Shown here one piece after another: positions 57,153-64,000 of a DNA stretch of 64,000 nucleotides; position 1 is the stretch's first letter, and every line of letters begins with the position of its first letter. A program made the position numbers and the translations under genes. The notes under the pieces are model-generated. The model was given only the letters and a program-made list of their open reading frames with translations. It searched no databases and had not been told where the DNA came from. The stretch covers positions 124,001 to 188,000 of the forward strand of contig NZ_JAUOPE010000003.1 in NCBI RefSeq assembly GCF_030546755.1, given 5' to 3'. Source of the DNA: Colwellia sp. 1_MG-2023. Its GTDB lineage: Bacteria > Pseudomonadota > Gammaproteobacteria > Enterobacterales > Alteromonadaceae.

Positions 57153-57745
57153 ATATAGATTTTTCACAATTCGATAACCTTGAATTAGACAACCTTGCCC
57201 AGTGGCCACCTTTGGCAAAAGGCGTCTTTTCTGTCTTTATTGCTATTGTCGTGCTTGGTTTAGGTTACATGTTTTTGATCAGCGATAAAATTGATACCTT
57301 GAATCGAGTGGTTGCCGAAGAAACAACATTAAAGCAGCAGTATCAGGCTAAGTATCATATTTCAGCTAATTTAGAACTCTTTAAACAGCAAATGATAGAA
57401 GCCGAAGAGCTTTTTGCAACACAATTGAAAAGTTTACCGGAAAGTCATGAAACTCCTGGTTTACTTGATGATATTACTTTTGTAGGTACTACGAGTGGTC
57501 TTAATTTTGTTAAATTAAATTGGCAACCAGAGATCACTCAAGAAATATATATCGAATTACCAATAGATATTGAAGTTATTGGTACTTACCATGAGTTTGG
57601 CAGCTTCGTTAGTAAAATAGCGGGTTTACCAAGAATTGTAACTCTTCATGATTTTGATATTGATATTAATAAAGAAGCAAACGGACAATTGAATTTAAAA
57701 TTACAAGCCAAAACTTATCGTTATTCGGAGGCTAAAGTAGAATGA
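57149..57745 (+). CDS. pilO: Type IV pilus inner-membrane protein PilO
   Basis: Bitopic partner of PilN, 198 residues: membrane helix at about 25-45, coiled coil, and a periplasmic ferredoxin-like domain (IDIEVIGTYHEFGSFVSKIAGLPRIVTLHDF), the family signature. Overlaps pilN by four bases, and its stop overlaps the pilP start. Confidence 0.96.
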   Translation: MNIDFSQFDNLELDNLAQWPPLAKGVFSVFIAIVVLGLGYMFLISDKIDTLNRVVAEETTLKQQYQAKYHISANLELFKQQMIEAEELFATQLKSLPESHETPGLLDDITFVGTTSGLNFVKLNWQPEITQEIYIELPIDIEVIGTYHEFGSFVSKIAGLPRIVTLHDFDIDINKEANGQLNLKLQAKTYRYSEAKVE

Positions 57746-58278
57746 AAAAATTAGCCATTTTAATCCCTCTATTTTTTATTGCTGGGTGTTTTGATGATAC
57801 AAGTGATTTAAAAGCGCATATTGCAGAGGTTCAAGCGAATACACCTAAACAAATTGATCCTATGCCGTCTGTACCGGTTTTTCATCATTTCGATTATTCA
57901 GTGAGTTCGCTTCGTAGTCCATTTGATATACCTAGGCCTGAAGCTATTCAAGAAAAAATTCAACAAATGTCAGGGTGTTTAAGTCCTGATCCTCGTCGAA
58001 GAAAACAACCCTTAGAAAAGTTTTCTTTAAGCGATTTGACGATGCGTGGAACCTTAGGTGAATTAGGAATAACCTGGGCATTAGTTGAAGCATCAGATGC
58101 GACCTTGCATCGTGTTGCGGTAGGTAATTATCTTGGTTTATACCATGGTAAAATTACCGAAGTCAGTCAAAATAATGTTAAAGTGATCGAATTAATTCCA
58201 GATGGTGCAGGGTGTTGGGTTGAACGCGAAACTGTTGTCGCTATGGTTGAGTCAGGTTCAGAGGGGCAAAGGAAGTGA
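57742..58278 (+). CDS. pilP: Type IV pilus lipoprotein PilP
   Basis: Lipoprotein joining the PilNO complex to the secretin PilQ. The 178 residues start with a lipoprotein signal whose lipobox is IAGC (Cys16). A disordered stretch and the beta-domain (LSDLTMRGTLGELGITWALVEASDATLHRVAVGNYLG) follow. Overlaps pilO and pilQ by a few bases. Confidence 0.96.
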   Translation: MKKLAILIPLFFIAGCFDDTSDLKAHIAEVQANTPKQIDPMPSVPVFHHFDYSVSSLRSPFDIPRPEAIQEKIQQMSGCLSPDPRRRKQPLEKFSLSDLTMRGTLGELGITWALVEASDATLHRVAVGNYLGLYHGKITEVSQNNVKVIELIPDGAGCWVERETVVAMVESGSEGQRK

Positions 58279-60326
58279 TGTTGCAATTTATTAGAATAAT
58301 TAGAAAATTAAAGATAACTATGTTTAAAAAAATTGCCACTACGTTGGCACTTACTCTTTTTTCATATACCGCGATAGCTGCTGAAATTACTGGTGTTAGC
58401 TATAACACAATGCAAAATGATGAAATAGAATTAGTGTTTATTTTATCAGAAAACATTGTTTCGCAACCTACTATTAAAACGTCAGTAAACCCTGCACGTA
58501 TTGATATTACATTTGAGGCAGACAGTTATGACGAACAATTAGCAAAGACTATTGTGGCTCATGCCGGTGTTAAAGAAGTCACCATTCAAAAATTATCTGG
58601 AAAGATTGTCGCTTCTGTTCATTTAGATCAATTATCTATCTTTGATGTCAGTCAAAGTGAGAATCAATTTAATTTATTATTAAATAAAGGCAATGTCGCA
58701 TCGTTAGGTAATTTAACACCAGTCAAATCAGAATTTATTAATAATATTGCGTCAATAGATTTTAAACGTGGTCAAGGAAATGAAGGTCAGTTACTTGTGT
58801 ACTTAGACGACAGCATGGTTGCTGTTGATGTAAGTGATCGTTTAGGTAAAGTGTATGTTGAATTTCATAACACGAAAATTTTAGATGACTTGCTTTATAC
58901 CTTAGATGTTACCGATTTCGGTACGTTAGTAAAAGGTATTGAAACGTTTAGAGAAGGTAAAAATGCACGTTTAGTGGTTGATATTGCAGATAACTTTACT
59001 TTTAAGCATCAGCAGTTAAATAATGTGTTTTCTTTAACAGTCACAGAGAAAGTGAAAGTACCTGGTTATTTAGGTGACTCTGAAGATTTCTCTGGCCGCG
59101 CAATTTCTTTAAATTTCCAAGACATTCCTGTTCGAACCGTACTTCAAATTATTGCTGACTATAATGGATTCAATTTAGTCACTAGTGATACGGTAAATGG
59201 CAATATAACATTACGACTAGACGGTGTTCCTTGGGATCAAGCGTTAGATATTATCTTAAAAGTAAAAGGTTTAGATAAACGTATGCAGGGCAACATTTTA
59301 ATGGTTGCCCCAAGTGATGAATTGGCTGCGCGAGAAGCTAGGGAATTGCAAGCTAAACAACAAGTGGCGGAATTAGCGCCATTATATTCTGAATATGTCC
59401 AAGTCAATTATGCGAAAGCGATTGAGTTTGCGGCCTTGATTAAAAGTGAAGACAATTCAATTTTATCTCCTCGTGGTAGTGTCAGTGTTGATGAAAGAAC
59501 CAATACCTTACTTATTCGTGATACAGCAAAGAGTATCGAAGACATTAAACGTATGGTTAGTGTGTTAGATATACCTGTACGCCAAGTGGTTATTGAATCA
59601 AGAATGGTGACAGTTAAAGATAACATCAATGAAGAGTTGGGTATTCGTTGGGGAGTTACTGATACTGATGGAGAGTTTGCTTCTTCCGGAGGAATAGGTG
59701 GTGCCGACTCTGCAAATGGTGGCGTTGTACCAGCACTTGCTGATAGGTTGAATGTTAATTTACCGGTTGCTAATCCTGCGGGTAGTATTGCTTTCCAAGT
59801 AGCGCGACTTGCCGATGGTACTATCTTAGATCTTGAATTAAGTGCCATGGAAAAAGAAAACAAAGGTGAAATCATTGCTAGCCCGCGTATTACTACGGCA
59901 AATCAAAAAGAAGCGTATATTGAGCAAGGGGTTGAAATTCCTTATCAAGAAGCAGCATCAAGTGGCGCTACCGCAACGCAATTTAAGAAAGCAGTGCTTA
60001 GTTTAACGGTTACCCCACATATCACGCCTGATGATAGAATTATTCTTGATTTAGTGGTTACACAAGATACCGTTTCAGACGTGCAAAGTGGTTCGGCCCC
60101 TGCGATAGATACTCAAAGAATAGGGACACAAGTATTAGTCAACAATGGCGAAACTATAGTGCTCGGTGGTATTTATCAACAATCAATCATCAGCAGCGTT
60201 TCAAAAGTACCTGTATTAGGTGATATTCCATATTTTGGCTGGATGTTTAGAAATAGTAATAACTTTAATGAGAAAAAAGAACTACTTATTTTTGTTACAC
60301 CACGCATAGTTACTGAAAGATTTTAA
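58278..60326 (+). CDS. pilQ: Type IV pilus secretin PilQ
   Basis: Outer-membrane ring through which the pilus passes. 682 residues from the ATG that overlaps the pilP stop (AAGGAAG just upstream). A later ATG (58320) would start MFKKIATTLALTLFSY, itself a good signal sequence, so either start works for export. Domains: two AMIN-like regions (about 35-255), a secretin/TonB short N-domain (RAISLNFQDIPVRTVLQIIADYNG), N1, and the secretin pore (VVIESRMVTV, GEIIASPRITTANQKEAYIEQG, VLGDIPYFGWMFRN, ELLIFVTPRIV). Confidence 0.97.
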   Translation: MLQFIRIIRKLKITMFKKIATTLALTLFSYTAIAAEITGVSYNTMQNDEIELVFILSENIVSQPTIKTSVNPARIDITFEADSYDEQLAKTIVAHAGVKEVTIQKLSGKIVASVHLDQLSIFDVSQSENQFNLLLNKGNVASLGNLTPVKSEFINNIASIDFKRGQGNEGQLLVYLDDSMVAVDVSDRLGKVYVEFHNTKILDDLLYTLDVTDFGTLVKGIETFREGKNARLVVDIADNFTFKHQQLNNVFSLTVTEKVKVPGYLGDSEDFSGRAISLNFQDIPVRTVLQIIADYNGFNLVTSDTVNGNITLRLDGVPWDQALDIILKVKGLDKRMQGNILMVAPSDELAAREARELQAKQQVAELAPLYSEYVQVNYAKAIEFAALIKSEDNSILSPRGSVSVDERTNTLLIRDTAKSIEDIKRMVSVLDIPVRQVVIESRMVTVKDNINEELGIRWGVTDTDGEFASSGGIGGADSANGGVVPALADRLNVNLPVANPAGSIAFQVARLADGTILDLELSAMEKENKGEIIASPRITTANQKEAYIEQGVEIPYQEAASSGATATQFKKAVLSLTVTPHITPDDRIILDLVVTQDTVSDVQSGSAPAIDTQRIGTQVLVNNGETIVLGGIYQQSIISSVSKVPVLGDIPYFGWMFRNSNNFNEKKELLIFVTPRIVTERF

Positions 60327-60331
60327 ATTAT

Positions 60332-60371
60332 TTGCAAGTAAGCTGTACTTTTGTACATTGCTTACTTGCAA
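60332..60371. terminator. Long stem-loop after pilQ
   Basis: TTGCAAGTAAGC (60332-60343) pairs with GCTTACTTGCAA (60360-60371), and inside TGTAC (60344-60348) pairs with GTACA (60353-60357); only two bases are unpaired beside a 4-base loop. It begins five bases after the pilQ stop. There is no T run after it, so it could be an mRNA-end stabiliser or attenuator rather than a classic terminator. Confidence 0.45.
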
Positions 60372-60395
60372 TTCATACCCAACAATTGCGATAAT
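60366..60395 (+). promoter_or_regulatory. Candidate aroK promoter
   Basis: TTGCAA (60366-60371), 18-base spacer, GATAAT (60390-60395). The -35 overlaps the right arm of the stem-loop. A small GAGGGA/TCCCTC hairpin (60414-60428) lies in the leader before aroK. Matches by eye. Confidence 0.4.
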
Positions 60396-60469
60396 TACGC
60401 CCTTAAAATTTTCGAGGGAGGTTCCCTCTTACCTGTAAACGCAATTTAAACGAGTATTAAGTTAGTCTC

Positions 60470-60988
60470 ATGGCAGAAAAACGTAACATTTTCCTAGTAG
60501 GACCTATGGGTGCAGGCAAAAGCACAATAGGTAGAGAATTAGCTGATAAGCTTCATTTAGAATTTTTTGACTCTGATCAGGAAATAGAGCGCCGTACTGG
60601 TGCAGACATCGCTTGGGTTTTTGATCTTGAAGGCGAAGAAGGTTTCCGTAAAAGAGAAGAAACCGTGATTGATGATTTATCAGAAATGCAAGGCATTGTC
60701 TTGGCTACGGGTGGTGGCTCAGTGATAAGCGATATCGTTCGTAATCGCTTATCAGCACGTGGTATTGTGGTTTATCTTGAAACCACTATTGATAAGCAAG
60801 TGGCTAGAACTCAGCGTGATCGTCGACGTCCGTTATTACAAACGTCAGAAGACCCTCGTACCGTATTAGAAAACTTAGCAGTTGAACGCAATCCTCTTTA
60901 TGAAGAAATTGCTGATGTTATCGTTCAAACCGATGACCAAAGCGCTAAAGTTGTTGCTAATAAAATTGTTGAGCGACTAGATTTCTAA
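60470..60988 (+). CDS. aroK: Shikimate kinase I
   Basis: Phosphorylates shikimate in the aromatic pathway. The 172 residues have the P-loop [11 protein letters not shown], the shikimate-binding [11 protein letters not shown] and ATGGGSVI, and the lid QRDRRRPLL. Follows pilQ and precedes aroB, the common gammaproteobacterial order. Confidence 0.98.
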   Translation: MAEKRNIFLVGPMGAGKSTIGRELADKLHLEFFDSDQEIERRTGADIAWVFDLEGEEGFRKREETVIDDLSEMQGIVLATGGGSVISDIVRNRLSARGIVVYLETTIDKQVARTQRDRRRPLLQTSEDPRTVLENLAVERNPLYEEIADVIVQTDDQSAKVVANKIVERLDF

Positions 60989-60991
60989 ACT

Positions 60992-62056
60992 ATGGCAACC
61001 CTAAAGCTTGACTTAGGTGAGCGCAGTTATCCAATCTATATAGAGAGTAATTTATTTAACCAAGATAATTTACTCTCTCAACATATTCGCGCAAAGCGGG
61101 TGTGTATTGTCACGAATACTGTTGTAGCACCACTTTATCTTGAAACTCTCAAAGCTAAATTACTTGACTATCAAGTTGACGAAGTGATCCTTGATGATGG
61201 TGAAGCAGAGAAAAATTTAGCCAATTTCGACAAGATAATGTCGCACTTATTAGCGAATACTCATGGTAGAGATTCTACCTTGATTGCATTAGGCGGTGGT
61301 GTTATCGGTGATATCACTGGCTTTGCTGCAGCTTGTTATCAACGCGGTATCGACTTTATTCAAATTCCAACTACATTATTATCTCAGGTAGATTCTTCAG
61401 TTGGTGGGAAAACCGCGGTTAATCATCCTTTAGGAAAAAATATGATCGGGGCTTTCTATCAACCGAAAGCCGTGATAATTGATATTGATAGTTTAACAAC
61501 CTTACCTAAAAGAGAGTTTTCAGCAGGAATGGCTGAAGTGATCAAGTATGGCATTTTAGGTGACGGTGAATTTTTTGCTTGGTTAGAAGCTAATACCGAG
61601 GCGATTAAAGCCGGTGAACAACCTGTTTTAATTCAAATGATTGAAAAATGTTGTCAGTGTAAGGCCGATATTGTTTCGGCTGATGAAACTGAAGCAGGCG
61701 TTCGAGCATTACTGAATTTAGGGCATACTTTTGGTCATGCGATTGAAGCTGAACAAGGTTACGGAAACTGGTTGCATGGTGAAGCTGTAGCCACTGGCAT
61801 GGTACTTGCTGCAAAGCTTTCAGTAGCAATGAATTTGCTAGAAGTGTCAGAACTTCGTCGTATTGAAAAACTATTAACAGATTTTGAATTGCCATTAATA
61901 GCGCCAGAAAACATGGGCTTTAATGAATTTATTAAACATATGCGCCGCGATAAGAAAAACATTGGTGGTAAATTACGTTTAATTATCCCAACTGCAATTG
62001 GTAAATCAGTCATGCGTGACGATATCAACGAGGACATGCTTCAGCAAATTCTGTAA
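60992..62056 (+). CDS. aroB: 3-dehydroquinate synthase
   Basis: NAD- and zinc-dependent second step of the shikimate pathway, 354 residues. Marks: [42 protein letters not shown], zinc ligands in [20 protein letters not shown] and [11 protein letters not shown]. Three bases after aroK, so translationally close. Confidence 0.98.
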   Translation: MATLKLDLGERSYPIYIESNLFNQDNLLSQHIRAKRVCIVTNTVVAPLYLETLKAKLLDYQVDEVILDDGEAEKNLANFDKIMSHLLANTHGRDSTLIALGGGVIGDITGFAAACYQRGIDFIQIPTTLLSQVDSSVGGKTAVNHPLGKNMIGAFYQPKAVIIDIDSLTTLPKREFSAGMAEVIKYGILGDGEFFAWLEANTEAIKAGEQPVLIQMIEKCCQCKADIVSADETEAGVRALLNLGHTFGHAIEAEQGYGNWLHGEAVATGMVLAAKLSVAMNLLEVSELRRIEKLLTDFELPLIAPENMGFNEFIKHMRRDKKNIGGKLRLIIPTAIGKSVMRDDINEDMLQQIL

Positions 62057-62077
62057 AAATTTACAGATAGGTGAAAT

Positions 62078-63562
62078 ATGTCTTCGTTAGCGCAAGCTCT
62101 TGAAACTCCAACACAACCAGAAAGCGTCACAACTATTAGTGCAACCGCACGTGTTGATTATATTTTACGATTTTCAAAACAAGCCGTTATGGTGGTGGAT
62201 GAACAAATAGCTCTTTGTTCAAGTGTTGGTAGCCAATTTCTCAGTAACCTTTCGCCAGATCATAATGCCGCATATATTACTATGTCGGCAAAATTAAATA
62301 ACCTACAAGTACGTTGCCGTATCATTGAACAACTATTTGGTAATACCCTTTTTGATCCAGAGCAATCGGTTGCTGTAAGCTTAATTAATCTTGTTAAAAA
62401 GCATCAGCAGCCAGTGAGTATAGTTATTGATAATGCCCATTTATTGTCATTACAATTAACTCATGAATTGTGTCAATTGGCAGAAATTGCCAAAAAATCA
62501 GATCATCACATTAGTATTTTAATGTTATCAACGCCGCAAGGTGGATTAAAAATTTGTGAGAACCAATCTTTATTCCATAAAAAATTAGCGATAATTTCGG
62601 CTCAAACAGGCCAGTTGATTTCACATAATGCTAAACAGTTTAAACCACCTAAAAATTATTTAGCCATCACTCCAATGAAAAAGTGGTTAGCATTTTTTGT
62701 TGTATTGTCTTTAATCGCAGCAGGAAGTGTTTATGTATTATTTAAACGAGACGTTTTTGGTTTTAGTACCACAATTGCTCATTTAACGGGAACGGAAAAC
62801 ATCACGAAAAGTGAAGCGGGACAAACTAAGGATACATTTGTTCAAGTGACGGATAAGGTTGTTATATCGGCTCCTTCACAAGCTACAGCATCGGATATTT
62901 TTAGCTCTTTAATGGAGCAACCATCCGTAAATGCTATTATCGGGGAAAAGATCCCTCAAGCCGCTCAACCCGTTGATATTATTAATGCGATTGAAGCTTA
63001 TCATCAAAACCTTGATGAAAAAATTACAAATGAAGCTGTATTAACCCGTGATGAGAATAATGAAATCACGCAAGCATCAATAGCACCAAATAAAGATGTT
63101 GTTACAGAGGTAGAAAAACAACCAAAATTAATGGCTGAAATTAGTGTTGAGAATATCGAAGCTTCTGTGGAACCTCTGACTAATGATCAAATTGGCGAAA
63201 ATCAACACTTACCCATAACAGAACCTGCGAAGATCAATGGTCAATACCAAGGTCAGGAGCAAGGTTTTGTGATTCAAATAGCAGGATTTACCCAACAAAA
63301 TGTTTTGAATGAATTTTTGGCGGAATATCAAGGCTTGTCCTTTTATCAATACCAACGTTTAGTTAATGATGAGACGATGACCATAGTGACGAGTCAATAT
63401 TTTCAAGACCGCCAACAAGCAGAACTAGCAATTACTCAGCTTCCACAAACGATCAAAGATAGATCGCCATGGATCAAAGCTATAACCACGATTAATGATG
63501 AAATCAATCGCTTTCAACGCTCCCAATCAGTAGAGAATCAAGTTACAATTCCCGCATCTTAG
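62078..63562 (+). CDS. damX: DamX-like SPOR-domain cell-division protein
   Basis: Inner-membrane protein of 494 residues that in relatives binds septal glycan through its SPOR domain. An N-terminal AAA-like region (about 20-190) keeps a Walker B-like strand (VSIVIDNAHLL), but where the P-loop should be (about 37-56, VMVVDEQIALCSSVG) there is no GxxxxGK, so ATP binding is doubtful. One membrane helix (about 203-222) is followed by a disordered acidic linker and a C-terminal SPOR domain (about 393-480, GFVIQIAGFTQQNVLNEF). It lies between aroB and dam, the usual place. Confidence 0.9.
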   Translation: MSSLAQALETPTQPESVTTISATARVDYILRFSKQAVMVVDEQIALCSSVGSQFLSNLSPDHNAAYITMSAKLNNLQVRCRIIEQLFGNTLFDPEQSVAVSLINLVKKHQQPVSIVIDNAHLLSLQLTHELCQLAEIAKKSDHHISILMLSTPQGGLKICENQSLFHKKLAIISAQTGQLISHNAKQFKPPKNYLAITPMKKWLAFFVVLSLIAAGSVYVLFKRDVFGFSTTIAHLTGTENITKSEAGQTKDTFVQVTDKVVISAPSQATASDIFSSLMEQPSVNAIIGEKIPQAAQPVDIINAIEAYHQNLDEKITNEAVLTRDENNEITQASIAPNKDVVTEVEKQPKLMAEISVENIEASVEPLTNDQIGENQHLPITEPAKINGQYQGQEQGFVIQIAGFTQQNVLNEFLAEYQGLSFYQYQRLVNDETMTIVTSQYFQDRQQAELAITQLPQTIKDRSPWIKAITTINDEINRFQRSQSVENQVTIPAS

Positions 63563-63602
63563 CCTTTGAAGGCTAATCTGTCGTATTAGGGTGTTGAGCT
63601 AA

Positions 63603-64000
63603 ATGGTAAAAAAACATCGAGCGTTTTTAAAGTGGGCTGGTGGAAAATACAGTCTTAGCGATGTTATTAATAAAATGCTACCACCGGGAGATAGGCTAAT
63701 TGAGCCTTTTGTCGGTGCTGGCTCAGTTTTTTTAAATAGCGATCATCAAAGTTATATCTTAAACGATATCAATAAAGATTTGATTAACTTATATCAGATC
63801 ATTCAAAGTAAACCTCAGCAATTTATTGAGGACGCTAAAAAGATTTTCTGTCCAGAAAATAATCAAGCCGAAGCTTATTATCATTTACGGACCGAGTTTA
63901 ACGCGACGGTTGATAAATATTATCGTTCGCTACTTTTTTTATATATGAACCGCCATGGTTATAACGGCTTATGTCGATATAATAAATCTGGAGGTTACAA
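63603..64000 (+). CDS. dam: DNA adenine methylase (Dam), 5' part
   Basis: N6-adenine methyltransferase for GATC sites; directs mismatch repair (mutL is in this window) and replication timing. The reading frame from ATG 63603 is open to the window edge, giving 132 residues: FLKWAGGKYSLSDVI (SAM motif), LIEPFVGAGSVFLN (FxGxG) and LNDINKDLINLYQII, then FLYMNRHGYNGLCRYNKSG. The catalytic DPPY lies outside. 40 bases after damX. Confidence 0.95.
   Translation, partial: MVKKHRAFLKWAGGKYSLSDVINKMLPPGDRLIEPFVGAGSVFLNSDHQSYILNDINKDLINLYQIIQSKPQQFIEDAKKIFCPENNQAEAYYHLRTEFNATVDKYYRSLLFLYMNRHGYNGLCRYNKSGGY

Overview
The window is AT-rich chromosomal DNA from a marine gammaproteobacterium of the order Alteromonadales. 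Its gene content and order fit a Colwellia- or Thalassotalea-like member of the Colwelliaceae. That placement is inferred from protein similarity and from conserved gene neighbourhoods: grxC-secB-gpsA, psd-rsgA-orn, tsaE-amiB-mutL-miaA-hfq-hflX-hflKC-purA, metJ/metBL, argE/argCBFGH(A), mrcA/pilMNOPQ-aroKB-damX-dam. Nearly all of the DNA is coding. I see no rRNA, tRNA, CRISPR array, prophage or intact insertion sequence.

Layout. 1-3.7 kb: redox and export housekeeping genes (rhodanese fragment, grxC, secB, gpsA), then trmL on the minus strand and a fieF-like metal exporter. 3.7-7.5 kb: an envelope-stress module. cpxR, cpxA and a secreted lysophospholipase-like hydrolase are tightly packed on the minus strand, and a cpxP/spy-like gene is divergent; CpxR-box half-sites lie between them. 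7.8-10.2 kb: a BlaI/BlaR1-like repressor and membrane-protease pair in which the protease carries a TonB C-terminal domain. 10.3-13.7 kb: phospholipid genes (gdpD, psd), rsgA, and divergent orn. 13.9-20 kb: a hotdog thioesterase-like gene, then the least ordinary part of the window: a 1192-residue membrane protein that looks like a decayed hybrid histidine kinase with a C-terminal HPt-like domain, a small DUF1289 protein, and a receiver-TPR protein whose phospho-acceptor Asp is Ser.

20-32 kb: queG (minus), whose conserved N-terminus has no ATG, GTG or TTG start, then the long tsaE-to-hflC cluster, a small membrane protein, a 174-bp fold-back MITE-like element, and purA. 32.4-38.9 kb: a short NADP-type malic enzyme, a secreted discoidin-like protein, and the methionine regulon (metJ divergent from metB-metL, with a 24-bp perfect palindrome of Met boxes between). 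39-41.8 kb: an unknown protein and a membrane diguanylate cyclase. 41.8-50.7 kb: a complete bipolar arginine cluster, argE divergent from argCBFGH(A), followed by a separate argA. The argH product is fused to a GNAT acetyltransferase, so two candidate N-acetylglutamate synthase activities sit side by side.

50.8-64 kb: pckA and mrcA on the minus strand, then divergent pilMNOPQ (type IV pilus alignment complex and secretin), aroK, aroB, a damX-like SPOR protein without a P-loop, and the 5' part of dam, which runs off the end. Several genes have better starts than the longest open frame (trmL, amiB, hflX, purA, metB, argF and others); I give the reasons in each entry. Gene calls rest on recognising protein families by eye; no database search was run.
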